Source: Leifsonia sp. ALI-44-B (GTDB taxonomy: Bacteria; Actinomycetota; Actinomycetes; Actinomycetales; Microbacteriaceae). From it: DNA of 64,000 nt. Below the pieces are notes generated by a model. The model was not told where the DNA came from, searched no databases, and worked only from the letters and a program-made list of their open reading frames with translations. Position numbers and translations under genes: made by a program. Every line of letters starts with the position of its first letter. Position 1 is the first letter of the stretch. Of the stretch, positions 1 through 8,464 are shown piece by piece. Where the stretch lies: assembly GCF_001984125.1 (NCBI RefSeq), contig NZ_MTQL01000005.1, positions 45,467 to 109,466 of the forward strand. Direction: 5' to 3'.

Positions 1-222
1 TCCGGCTTCAACGATTCCGGTGTTCCAAGTGTGCTCTCGTCGCTCGAGCACCTCGGTCGCGAGGTCGTCTCGCGAGGAGAATTCTTTGTCGAACTCGCGT
101 CCCGTGATTCCTGCGACACGTTGCACTTCTTCTTTGGTGACTTGGCGGATGCCTCGCTGCGTGAACAGGGGAGTCGCGGCATGAATGATGCGTTCGTGGA
201 CAGCGTTCGAGGAAAGGAGCAT
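1..222 (-). CDS. TetR-family transcriptional regulator, N-terminal part (cut by window edge)
   Basis: Reading leftward from an ATG at 222, the frame stays open to the window edge, giving 74 residues. They form a TetR-type N-terminal DNA-binding domain: the ERIIHAATPLFTQRGIRQVT segment, then a helix-turn-helix with EEVQRVAGITGREFDKEFSS and the usual basic stretch after it. The ligand-binding C-terminal half lies outside the window, so the inducer cannot be guessed. An AAGG sits almost on the ATG, so the start is uncertain. A frame through the same bases on the same strand gives a longer but meaningless protein. Confidence 0.75.
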   Translation of the reverse strand, partial: MLLSSNAVHERIIHAATPLFTQRGIRQVTKEEVQRVAGITGREFDKEFSSRDDLATEVLERREHTWNTGIVEAG

Positions 223-334
223 CCTTCAGTGTGCGCCTCGAAACGCCGAAACGGGGGAAATAGGCCTGTTTGCCAGGACGCGGACCAATAACCGCGGCTT
301 GATGCTCATGAGACCGCTCTCGTCGGCGGTAATC

Positions 335-380
335 AAAGAAAGGGGCGCCGACCACTTAAGTGGACGGTACCCCTTTCTTT
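335..380. terminator. Bidirectional intrinsic terminator
   Basis: AAAGAAAGGGG at 335-345 pairs with CCCCTTTCTTT at 370-380, with an inner CCACTTAAGTGG palindrome. The A-rich and T-rich flanks make it usable from both strands. It lies just past the stop of the surface-protein gene (read leftward) and upstream of the TetR gene. Confidence 0.7.
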
Positions 381-392
381 ATTGAGATGCTG

Positions 393-2333
393 TTACGCGG
401 CGCGGCGTCGGACGATCTGCGTTGCGGCAGCGATGAGGCCGGCAAGTAGCAAGGTCACTGCCCACCCGATGAGGGGTGCGGTGTCGCCGCCGGTGTTAGC
501 GAGTGGCCCGTTGAAGCCGCTGCCCGAGCCGTTACCAGCACCGTTGCCACCGACCACCGGTGCAACAGCCTGCGCGTAACGGAAGTCAGCCGGGCCGGAT
601 GCGCCGCCCGCGGTGGTGACAACGAGTGGGACCGTGCCGGCGTCACAAGCGGGTGTGGAGAACTGCAGCTGTGTGCCGGCCGCGTTCACGGTCACCTGTG
701 TTGCCGGGATGACGACGCCGCACACCGTGACGGTGGTGCCTCCAGGAACGAATCCGCTGCCGACCACGACTACGACGGTGCCGCCCGCTGTAGAACCAGA
801 GCCCGGGGTGACACTGTCAATGACGGGCACGGCAACGTAGGTGAAGCCATCCGGTACGACGATCACGCCACCCGGCAGCTGCACCGTGACGTCGACCGCG
901 CCGACGGTGCCGGCGGGGGAGGTGACGACGACCTGCGTGTCGGTGGGGGTGCCGACGATGGTGCCCGGGGTGTCGCCGAAGAGAACACCGGTGGTGCCGC
1001 CGAGGCCTTCACCGACGATGGTGACGGTGGTGCCGCCGGCCGTCGGGCCAGAACTCGGGGACACGTCGGACACGATCGGTGCGACGTAGACGAAGTCTTC
1101 GTCAGCGGTCAGTGTGGATCCACCGGCCAGGGTCAATGTCACTTCGACTGAACCTTCGCTGGCCGGGGACGTTACGACAACCGATGTTCCGTCGGGGCTG
1201 ACCGATTGGATGACAGCCGGCTCGCCACCGAATTCAACGCCGGTAGTTGTTCCAAGTCCTGCACCCGTGATCGTCACGGTGGTGCCGCCGTATTCCGGCC
1301 CAGACGTTGGCGAGATGCTCGCCACGTCAGGTTCGACATAGGTGTAGGGGAGTGTGGCGGAGCTGCCCGGGTTCGCGATAACCGCGGTCGTCACGCCCTC
1401 AGTGCCTGCGGGCGTGACTGCCATGAGCGAGGTGCCTTCGGCGTTGACAACGACACCGGTCGCAGGGGCGCCGCCGATGGTGACGGTAGTCGCCGGCGTG
1501 AAGCCGGTGCCCGTGATTGTGACGGTCTGACCGCCTGCCGTCGGCCCAACGTTCGGGGTGATCGCTGCCGCGGTGACGGCCACCACTGCGGGCGTCTCAC
1601 ATGTCGCGCTAGCAAGCGTGACGGTCGCGACGGCTTCGTCGTCGAACACATTCACGCCCGCGGTGCCATCGAGAGTGACAACGGCAACCAATGCGATGGC
1701 CGTGGCCCCACCAGCAGTCACCGTTTCTACCTGGTCAACCGTGACCGTGAGATCCACGCCCGTGAGGTCGACACCGCCTGCGCCACCGAAGTCGACTCCC
1801 AGAGCAACAGTCGCGTCGACCGGATCGCCGGCATCAACGGTGGCCACGCCGCCCAGAAGCGTGAGGCCGGCAACGTCGGCAACAGCCGTCGGTGTGCCGC
1901 CGGTCGGGCACGTTGCGGTAGCGGTGGCGGCGTCCAGAGTGAGGATGTCGAGACCGAACAGAGAAACATCCGCGTCTGCGATTTGGGCGGACCCTTCGGA
2001 TCCTGCCGCTGAGCTTGTCGCGCTCGTTGTGACAGCACCGAGGGTGATGTCTGCAAGGGCGGCGTCGAGCAGTGTGATGCCGTCCTCGTCGAATCCGGCG
2101 GTGCCGGGTGCTGCAACTGCAACATTGCCTACCGCTGCGTCGGCGTTGAAGCCGATGATTGGAAGGTCGAGTGCGACCGTCGCCGAGGCGCCTACCGCGG
2201 AGGCATCACTCGGGGCCGCGTTCGCGGGAGTCGCGGCGAGAAGGCTCGAGCCAGCGATCACCCCCACAACGAAGAATCCGGCTCCGACACGTGATTTAGA
2301 TCGAGCAAACATACAAACCCGCCCCACTGTCAC
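393..2333 (-). CDS. Secreted, wall-anchored IPT/TIG-repeat surface protein
   Basis: A 646-residue exported protein. Residues 1-40 are a signal peptide ending near AxA. Residues about 42-250 form a beta-rich domain resembling choice-of-anchor P proteins. Four IPT/TIG immunoglobulin-like repeats follow, each beginning with an I-x-P-x-x-GP/S-x-x-GG-T-V pattern. The C-terminus has LANTGG, a hydrophobic helix and RRR, a sorting signal of the LAXTG type used by class E sortases. The GTG start at 2333 is chosen because GAGGAG lies 6 nt upstream; the ATG seven codons later has no such site. Likely role is adhesion or surface structure; the ligand is unknown. Confidence 0.88.
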   Translation of the reverse strand: MTVGRVCMFARSKSRVGAGFFVVGVIAGSSLLAATPANAAPSDASAVGASATVALDLPIIGFNADAAVGNVAVAAPGTAGFDEDGITLLDAALADITLGAVTTSATSSAAGSEGSAQIADADVSLFGLDILTLDAATATATCPTGGTPTAVADVAGLTLLGGVATVDAGDPVDATVALGVDFGGAGGVDLTGVDLTVTVDQVETVTAGGATAIALVAVVTLDGTAGVNVFDDEAVATVTLASATCETPAVVAVTAAAITPNVGPTAGGQTVTITGTGFTPATTVTIGGAPATGVVVNAEGTSLMAVTPAGTEGVTTAVIANPGSSATLPYTYVEPDVASISPTSGPEYGGTTVTITGAGLGTTTGVEFGGEPAVIQSVSPDGTSVVVTSPASEGSVEVTLTLAGGSTLTADEDFVYVAPIVSDVSPSSGPTAGGTTVTIVGEGLGGTTGVLFGDTPGTIVGTPTDTQVVVTSPAGTVGAVDVTVQLPGGVIVVPDGFTYVAVPVIDSVTPGSGSTAGGTVVVVVGSGFVPGGTTVTVCGVVIPATQVTVNAAGTQLQFSTPACDAGTVPLVVTTAGGASGPADFRYAQAVAPVVGGNGAGNGSGSGFNGPLANTGGDTAPLIGWAVTLLLAGLIAAATQIVRRRAA

Positions 2334-2644
2334 TTAGAACTCCTCGTTGAGCTCTAGTGCGCACAACATACGTGGCAATAGACACTCTTGAGAAGCCCCT
2401 ACACAGAATTTGTGGGGGAAAAATCATCCGGTGAGGGTGAATATCCCATGTGGGATGGGCACCTAGGGACTGATCCGTTGATGGCCTATTCTTCGAGATC
2501 CGAAATATCGTGCATCGCACTAGGGAGGGGGCCGAGGGCGGCGTGACAGGATGAACTTTCTCGGTATCCCGTAACCTGTCTGTTCCCAAACCCAGCCGTC
2601 TGAAGACGAATGGGCGTGGGAACTCCGATAGAAAAGCTGACCTG

Positions 2645-2672
2645 TTGCACCGAGGTCGGTGTTCGCTATCAT
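2645..2672 (+). promoter_or_regulatory. Candidate promoter of the small secreted protein gene
   Basis: TTGCAC at 2645-2650 and TATCAT at 2667-2672 are 16 nt apart. The block from the -10 to the start codon (TATxATCCTTCTC, then the ribosome site) is conserved ahead of the twin gene at 10842. The rest of the 2334-2694 gap shows no gene. Confidence 0.5.
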
Positions 2673-2694
2673 CCTTCTCAACGAAGGGGGAACC

Positions 2695-2946
2695 ATGACC
2701 ATAAAGAAGAGAATCGGTGCCGCTGCTTTGGCCGTCAGCCTTGCCGCGGGGATGACGCTCGCCACGGGTGGCGCTGCCCAGGCGGCCCAATATAAGACTG
2801 TCTACATCGGCAGTCTCTGGGACTGCTGGAACTACAAACCGCCGAAAGGCCTGATCCAGACCCGCGACTGCTATTTCGTTTTCAACGTCAACGGCGGCGT
2901 GTACGCCAAGGACTTCCGTATTGGTAAGGCCGTCGGACCTCGGTAA
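2695..2946 (+). CDS. Small secreted protein with two cysteines
   Basis: An 83-residue precursor. MTIKKRIGAAALAVSLAAG begins a classical signal peptide that ends in AQAA around residue 31, leaving a mature peptide of about 50 residues with aromatic WDCWNY and RDCYF segments; the two cysteines could form one disulfide. The ATG at 2695 is preferred over an upstream ATG because GAAGGGGG precedes it by 4-5 nt. A near-identical copy at 10842 carries a stop in the middle. I do not recognise the family; a secreted signalling or antimicrobial-like peptide is possible but not shown. Confidence 0.7.
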   Translation: MTIKKRIGAAALAVSLAAGMTLATGGAAQAAQYKTVYIGSLWDCWNYKPPKGLIQTRDCYFVFNVNGGVYAKDFRIGKAVGPR

Positions 2947-3385
2947 TGATCTGAAGTCCGATCCCAGATAGGGGTTCGGGTTGTGCGCTGGCCTAATGGG
3001 CCAGCGCACAACCACTTAACGCTCGAGCGTCCCGCTGGGATTCTTGGAACCGCCTTAGCGGGCGCCCGCTCTCCGGCCACACAGGCGATGGCGAGGACAG
3101 TTGGCGGCGTTCAGCTGATACTGTCCTCAACATCGACAACTCCTGCCGTAAGACCACAGGAAGTATCGCGTGGGGGAGCACGGGGAGTCGCCGAAAGAGT
3201 ACGAGCGTTCGATCGCTAACGAGCGAAGCGCGTCACGGTCCGTTCTGGACCATCCGCGACACATCCGGGCCAGCAACGGACTGAGTATGGCTACCGAACG
3301 TAAAATAGTCGCATTGAGTGCTCGATCGGCGGGCGCGTAGTTGCGAGACGGTCACCATAGCTGTCGTTAGTGCGAAGAGGGCTCG
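2947..3385. other. Intergenic region without visible gene
   Basis: About 440 nt between the small secreted protein and the next gene. Short open frames on both strands lack ribosome sites and protein-like composition. I see no RNA gene or strong hairpin. Confidence 0.5.
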
Positions 3386-3730
3386 ATGCCGTTCCGAAGT
3401 AAGGAGACCCTCGAGCGTTGGCTGACTGAGTTTCGATCGGTCCGCAAGGACGGCGAGCTCATACATGTCCTCATCCAAGACGGCGAGGACGGCGCAGACA
3501 CGGGTCTCGTCATCGTGCCCCTCGTCAACGTCAGCACAGAGATTGTCATGGAACCGGCGTCCGTGGGCGACCAGCAGTGGCTTATCCGCTTCGAACCGCG
3601 CGCAGAGCCCTTTGAGCTCACCTCCATTGAACTGCACGGGCTTGCCGCCGAGTTGTCCGCAGCTGCTGCTCTTTGTGAGTTTCTCGAACGCAAAAGCATC
3701 GCCCATTTCGAAGAAGGCGAAGCTATCTGA
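3386..3730 (+). CDS. Conserved-looking hypothetical protein
   Basis: A 114-residue acidic soluble protein, preceded by GAAGAGGG at good distance from the ATG. It has no signal peptide or membrane segment; composition and codon-position GC look like real coding. The middle (HVLIQDGEDGADTGLVIVPL) suggests alternating strands, the end two helices. It is monocistronic, next to the signalling cluster but separated by about 190 nt. I do not recognise the family. Confidence 0.6.
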   Translation: MPFRSKETLERWLTEFRSVRKDGELIHVLIQDGEDGADTGLVIVPLVNVSTEIVMEPASVGDQQWLIRFEPRAEPFELTSIELHGLAAELSAAAALCEFLERKSIAHFEEGEAI

Positions 3731-3922
3731 GCCTCGGAAAGCTCGCGAGCAGAAGAGTTTGGCCGTTATCGTCTCCTGTTGCTCTGCTGGTGCGGGTCGC
3801 CTGTGCTTCCGCCGCAGTTCGTCTCATGACTACGCGCACCCATGTATGTATCTGCTGTGTTGCGGGATGTCGCGCCGCTGCTTGATCGGGTCACCTGCCA
3901 GAAGCCTGGGCGGGAGACCGCG

Positions 3923-4351
3923 CTATGCCTGGTCGTCGCCGCGCCGTTTGGTGATGCGCCACTCGTTGCCCGTGCTGGTGTTCTCGAAGGTGGCGGTATC
4001 GACGAGCAACCGCACGAACGCGAGCCCGCGACCCTCTTCGGCCAGGGCGTGCGGCATCTGGCGTTCGGCATCCGCATCGATCGAGGCGCGCGCGGCAGTG
4101 TCGGTGAGGCGGGCCGAGAGAAGCGTGGGCTGGCAGGTCACGGTCACGACCCAGGCCACACCGTCGCCCGCGTCAGCGTGTTGCACCACATTGGTTGCGA
4201 GTTCGATGAGTGCGGTCTCGAACCGCATCCGATCGTCGTCTGTAACCGTGGGTTCGGCGACCCAGAGCGCGTCGAGCAGTCCGTGCACCTCATCTACCGT
4301 GTCGGGAGGCGAGGTGAGCTCGCGCACGAGTTCAGTCACGGTAGGCCTCAT
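3923..4351 (-). CDS. RsbW/SpoIIAB-like anti-sigma factor serine kinase (HATPase)
   Basis: A GHKL ATPase of about 142 residues. The N-box ELATNVVQHA and the G2-like EEGRGLAFVRLLVD glycine loop are visible. Such kinases phosphorylate a STAS antagonist and sequester a sigma factor or another output. The ATG at 4351 lies inside the last codons of the STAS gene (20 nt overlap), so the two are translationally coupled and are probably each other's partner. Two PP2C phosphatases nearby would dephosphorylate the STAS protein. No sigma factor gene is visible, so the output may be elsewhere or may be the adjacent glycosyltransferase. An alternative start lies 11 codons upstream. Confidence 0.82.
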   Translation of the reverse strand: MRPTVTELVRELTSPPDTVDEVHGLLDALWVAEPTVTDDDRMRFETALIELATNVVQHADAGDGVAWVVTVTCQPTLLSARLTDTAARASIDADAERQMPHALAEEGRGLAFVRLLVDTATFENTSTGNEWRITKRRGDDQA

Positions 4352-4664
4352 CGGCCGAGTCGTAACTACGCAACACACGGTCAACGTTCGACAATTTCAG
4401 CACCATCCGCAGCTGCTCGTTGGGGGCGGCGATGCGCAGGTCACCGTCGGCCTGGCGCGCGCTCTTCAAACAGCCGATGAGGGCCCCGAGGCCAGACGAA
4501 TCCATGAACGACGTGTTCGAGAGGTCGACCACGATGCGTCGGCGCCCTGCGTCGAGCGCCGCAAGCACTGTTTCGCGCAATTGCGGCGCCGAGACCATGT
4601 TGAGTCGACCGTCGCCGCGCACGACTGCGATATCGGTGTCGACGTTCTCTGTGCTGAAGTCCAT
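4332..4664 (-). CDS. STAS-domain anti-sigma factor antagonist (SpoIIAA/RsbV-like)
   Basis: 110 residues forming a single STAS domain. The FMDSSGLGALIGCLK segment holds the serine normally phosphorylated by the partner kinase. AAGGAG lies about 6 nt before the ATG. It sits between the glycosyltransferase gene (31 nt upstream) and the RsbW-like kinase (overlapping), in one leftward unit. Unphosphorylated protein would bind the kinase and free its target; PP2C enzymes at 6917 and 8465 are natural activators. Confidence 0.87.
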   Translation of the reverse strand: MDFSTENVDTDIAVVRGDGRLNMVSAPQLRETVLAALDAGRRRIVVDLSNTSFMDSSGLGALIGCLKSARQADGDLRIAAPNEQLRMVLKLSNVDRVLRSYDSADEAYRD

Positions 4665-4695
4665 GTTTCTCCTTCGTCGGTCGAATGGGTGTCAG

Positions 4696-6747
4696 TCAGC
4701 GGTCCGCGGCGGCCGCGGTCTCCTCCGGCGCCTCCTGGTATCCCTGGAATCGCACCGCCGTGACGAGAACGCTCATGCAGACGAAATCGTAGGCGACCCA
4801 CACGACGTTGACCACTGTTCCAATCACTTCGTCGCCCAGCACGAAGACGCGCACGAGGCCGATGATCACCGACACCAGCAGGATGGCTGCCGCGATGAGT
4901 TGCCAGCGGATCTTGCCCCACGGCCGCTTGCCCACGGCTTGCTTGGTCTTGGGCGTGACGGCGAAGTCCAGTGGAAGCTTCAGCACCACGTTATTGAACG
5001 CCGTGACGCAGGCGCGGATCCATACGGGAAAGAGGGCCAGGCTGTACTGCTGCCCGCGCCACGTCGGCAACCCGCGCGCCGCTACCAAGAACAGGATCTG
5101 GTTGACGATGAAGAACGGCAGGAAGTGCCAGAAAAATTCGGGGGCCCAGCTCTTCACCGGCAGCACCCCGAAGACGAGGAAGACGACAGGGGCGGCGAGG
5201 TAGACGATGGTGGCGAAGCCCACCAGGTAGCTCCACATGGTGGAGAAGTACATCAAGCGCTGGGTGAAGCGCATCCCGCGGCTGAACAGTGGGTTCTCGC
5301 GCAGGAATACCTGCATGGTGCCCTGGGCCCAGCGCAAACGCTGCGTCAGCGCCGTGGCTAGATCCTCGGGCGCGAGACCGTCGGCCAGCAATTCCTTGTG
5401 GAACACGCTCTTCCACCCCAGGGCGTGCAACCGCATCGACGTCGCCATGTCCTCGGTGACCGAGATCGTGGCGAGAGGCATGACCGCCTGCGCCTCGTCG
5501 CCGCGGTCGACGTCGACCGCCTGCAGGGCGAGTTGCACCGCTTCGAGGGCGTTGAGCGGTGACAGCTCGCGCGAGGACAAGGCTGCCAGGGCATCTTCGC
5601 CGTCGCTTGGGTCGAAAGCCTGCGGTTCGATGCCCGCTAGGCGGTCGATCTCGGCGAGGTCGGCGCGGATGTTGCGCAGATCGTCGCTCACAAGACCTGC
5701 GGATGCGGCCCGCACCCGTCGCTGCAGCGTGTACGTCACCTCGCCAAGGGGTTCGGCGTTGCCCAGTTGCCGGCGGGCCTCGTCAAGCGCGGCAGCCGTC
5801 TCGTCAAGGGCCGCCGCCAGGGTCGAGGCGGCGACACCGTGCGCCGAGCCCCGGGCGGAGCCTGTGCCGAGGCGACGACGGGCGCGGCGCACGACGCGGG
5901 TGGCGTCCCGCAGGGTCGCCGCGACGGCCCGGTCGGTTTCTCGAACATAGCCCGCGATGCCCAACTGCATGAGGGCCTCGCGTCGCAACACGGCGTTCGA
6001 GCCGCAGAAGAACGCCGCATTCCAGCCATCCTTGCCCTCTTGGATGGGCCCGTAAAACAAGGGCGCCTGGCTGCCCAACGGGTCGCCCGTCGCGACGTTG
6101 CTGAACACCTGCGGCGTCTGCACGAGAGCGACCTTCTCGTCATGGAAATAGCTCAGAGTATGGTCGAGAATCTCGGGTCGCGGGATCATGTCCGCGTCGA
6201 GGATGAGCAGGAACTCGCCCGTGGTCTGCATGAGCGCGTTGTTGATGTTGCCGGCCTTCGCGTGCCGTGGGCGGTCCTTCCATTCACGGCCCCGCGTGAT
6301 GTAACCGACCCCCAGTTCGGCGGCCGCCGCCCGCATGGCCGGGCGATCGCCGTCATCGAGGATGTACGTTTGATGCGGGTAGCGGATGTCCCGAGCCGCT
6401 CGAGCCGTCACCGACACGAGCTCGACCGGTTCGTTGTAGGTGGCGATGAAGACATCCGCCGTGACGCCCTTGGGAGGGGGCGGGGGAGCCGGGCGTTCAC
6501 GTGCGCGCCACATCGTCAACGCGAACAGTGCCACATCGATCAGGCTGTAGGTTTCCGCGACGACCAGGGGGACGGCGATCCACCACGCGTCCCAGTTGAT
6601 CGACTCGAGCCAGCGCCACGCCACGTAATTGACGCCGAGGAGGACGGTCGCCAGCGCCACGATGCGAAGAACCAGCATGTGCCGATCCTCACGTCGACGA
6701 TGCTGGCGGCGTGCCTCCTCGTCGGCGTCGTTGCCCGTAGACGTCAT
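4696..6747 (-). CDS. Membrane family 2 glycosyltransferase, cellulose-synthase-like, with catalytic-domain insert
   Basis: A 683-residue processive beta-glycan synthase-type enzyme. Two transmembrane helices lie at about 25-78; the cytosolic GT-A domain follows with DDGD (131-134), DAD (184-186), FFCGSN (246-251), TED (431-433) and QRLRW (469-473); then four or more C-terminal membrane helices. These are the substrate, metal, catalytic-base and acceptor motifs of BcsA-type synthases. No PilZ domain is present. Between the FCGS and TED motifs, where BcsA-type enzymes have a short linker, there is an extra mostly helical Ala/Arg/Leu-rich stretch of about 155 residues (268-425). It starts the leftward unit with the STAS and RsbW genes, suggesting regulation by partner switching. 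The polymer made is unknown. Confidence 0.87.
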   Translation of the reverse strand: MTSTGNDADEEARRQHRRREDRHMLVLRIVALATVLLGVNYVAWRWLESINWDAWWIAVPLVVAETYSLIDVALFALTMWRARERPAPPPPPKGVTADVFIATYNEPVELVSVTARAARDIRYPHQTYILDDGDRPAMRAAAAELGVGYITRGREWKDRPRHAKAGNINNALMQTTGEFLLILDADMIPRPEILDHTLSYFHDEKVALVQTPQVFSNVATGDPLGSQAPLFYGPIQEGKDGWNAAFFCGSNAVLRREALMQLGIAGYVRETDRAVAATLRDATRVVRRARRRLGTGSARGSAHGVAASTLAAALDETAAALDEARRQLGNAEPLGEVTYTLQRRVRAASAGLVSDDLRNIRADLAEIDRLAGIEPQAFDPSDGEDALAALSSRELSPLNALEAVQLALQAVDVDRGDEAQAVMPLATISVTEDMATSMRLHALGWKSVFHKELLADGLAPEDLATALTQRLRWAQGTMQVFLRENPLFSRGMRFTQRLMYFSTMWSYLVGFATIVYLAAPVVFLVFGVLPVKSWAPEFFWHFLPFFIVNQILFLVAARGLPTWRGQQYSLALFPVWIRACVTAFNNVVLKLPLDFAVTPKTKQAVGKRPWGKIRWQLIAAAILLVSVIIGLVRVFVLGDEVIGTVVNVVWVAYDFVCMSVLVTAVRFQGYQEAPEETAAAADR

Positions 6748-6916
6748 CTGTCATCGCCCGTCGTGTCGCTCGTCGTTTCTGACCGTCCCCAATGGTTGGG
6801 AAACTCCGTTCCGGTGAAATTAGCACGGCTTCGCCCGCTTCGGTGCCCCTCGTTTTAGGCCGAGGCTCGGTGCTAAAGTCTCGTCCGAGAAGGGCCGACA
6901 CGACCGCTGAACGGGG

Positions 6917-8128
6917 ATGGTAGTGAGCGATCAGATCGATGAAGCAACGGAGAGGCGCCGGGCGGCCGGTGTTGCTGCCACGGGGCTGACGGGCTCCGAC
7001 GGGAGCGAGCGTTATGACAAGATCACGCGGGCCGCCCGCGATCTTTTCGACGTGCCCCTTGCACTCGTGAATCTTGTCGACGACTCCACTATCGAGACCA
7101 TCTCGGGGCAGCCTGGGGGCGACCGGTGGGTGACGCCCTTCGGCGCGGCCTTCTGCGAGGTCACGGTTCGGCAGGCGCGCCCGCTGATCGTCCCGAACAC
7201 GGCCGACGATGAACGCTTCCGCGATCGCTCGGCCGTGGTTGAGAACGGCATCCGGTTCTATGCGGGCATCCCACTGTCACTCGAGGACGAGACGGCGGTC
7301 GCCACGCTCTGCCTGCTCGACACCGCCCCACGCACCCTCGCTCCGGAGGACGAGCACCGGCTGCAAGCGTTCGGCGAGTGGGCGCAGCAGACCATCCGTG
7401 GCAGCGCCGAGCGGTCGGGAAGGTTGGAGCAGCTAGAGAGCTCGGCGCGACCCGGCACCCACGGCCGCCCCAGTGTCGAGAGCGCGCGCATCGGCGGGCT
7501 CGTGATCGACGTGCTCGATTTGCCCTGGGGTGACACGAGCGGTGACTTCCACACGCACGCCACCGCGGACACGCTGGTCAACGCGAGCCTCGGGGATGTC
7601 ATGGGCAAAGGGGAGAGCGCCGGAGCGTTTGGGGCCCTCATCGCGTCCACTCTCGGCAGGGTCGATCCGTCGCCCAGGGCGACGTTGGCGACGGCACAGG
7701 ATGTGGCGCACGACAGTCTCTCGTCGGCCGAAACGTTCGCCACGGTCTTCCACGCGGTCATGGACGCCGATACCGACACTGTGCGCTTCGTTGACGCCGG
7801 TCACGGCCTGACGCTGCACGTCGGTCGAGACGGCACGCTCACGCGCCTGTACTCGAACGACCTGCCGTTCGGGCTCCAAGAACCGGGCGAGGGCTGGAAC
7901 GAGCGAGTCGTCGGCCTGGCCGCCGGCGAGGCGCTGCTCTCGGTCTCGGATGGGGTGCTCGACATCTTCGACGGCACTCTGGTGGGTTTGGACGACCTTG
8001 CCCAGGAGTTGCGCGCCAGTTCCGACGTCACAGATTTCTTCACCCGCGTTCAGCGTCGTGCCAACGAAAATCCGCCCACCGACGACATCACGGTCCTCGT
8101 CGTCAGTCGGCCCTCGATCGGCGGCTGA
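6917..8128 (+). CDS. GAF-domain PP2C-type (SpoIIE-like) phosphatase
   Basis: 403 residues. A GAF sensor domain spans about 30-160 and a SpoIIE-like PP2C domain about 190-400, with LGDVMGKG, DAGHG, SDGVLD and DDITVLVV metal-site motifs. The first metal motif is SGDFHT instead of the usual GGDFYD, so one aspartate is replaced. It is divergent from the glycosyltransferase gene and probably dephosphorylates the STAS protein. The start is either this ATG or a GTG two codons later. A strong hairpin terminator follows. Confidence 0.85.
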   Translation: MVVSDQIDEATERRRAAGVAATGLTGSDGSERYDKITRAARDLFDVPLALVNLVDDSTIETISGQPGGDRWVTPFGAAFCEVTVRQARPLIVPNTADDERFRDRSAVVENGIRFYAGIPLSLEDETAVATLCLLDTAPRTLAPEDEHRLQAFGEWAQQTIRGSAERSGRLEQLESSARPGTHGRPSVESARIGGLVIDVLDLPWGDTSGDFHTHATADTLVNASLGDVMGKGESAGAFGALIASTLGRVDPSPRATLATAQDVAHDSLSSAETFATVFHAVMDADTDTVRFVDAGHGLTLHVGRDGTLTRLYSNDLPFGLQEPGEGWNERVVGLAAGEALLSVSDGVLDIFDGTLVGLDDLAQELRASSDVTDFFTRVQRRANENPPTDDITVLVVSRPSIGG

Positions 8129-8223
8129 TACGCCCTTGAGCAGACCTTCCATTTGTCTCTGTCAACCAGCGACGATCGGGCCTAGGATTCCGTTTACCAC
8201 TCATCCCCAAACTGGGTGGTAAA

Positions 8224-8259
8224 GGGAGGCCTGGCAGAGTCTGCCCGGCCTCCTCCTTT
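8224..8259 (+). terminator. Intrinsic terminator
   Basis: GGAGGCC-t-GGCAGA pairs with TCTGCC-c-GGCCTCC around a one-base loop, followed by TCCTTTG. It lies about 95 nt past the stop of the GAF/PP2C gene. Confidence 0.7.
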
Positions 8260-8464
8260 GTGTCCGCCAACCTGAACGGCTCACACGTTGACGCCGCTGT
8301 GGGCGGTTAGCTATGCCTCAGTAAAGCCGTGCAATAGATTTGGGCGACGCACCTAGAGACGAGCAGCTTTTCCTGCCCACGATTACTTTCCAGCTTGGCA
8401 ATTCGGGCCGCGTATTCCCGATACGGTGGTCCTCGGACGCTGGACCCGTTCGGCTGGGTGCCGG

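Noticed and set aside
1558..2337. Rightward Ser/Thr/Ala-rich frame opposite the TIG protein
   Set aside because: Produced by the repeated Val/Thr/Gly codons of the surface protein read backwards.
3465..4763. 432-residue rightward frame across the 3386 gene, RsbW and STAS genes
   Set aside because: Ser/Arg-rich shadow crossing three genes in other frames.
5767..6858. 363-residue rightward frame opposite the glycosyltransferase
   Set aside because: Arginine-rich antisense shadow.
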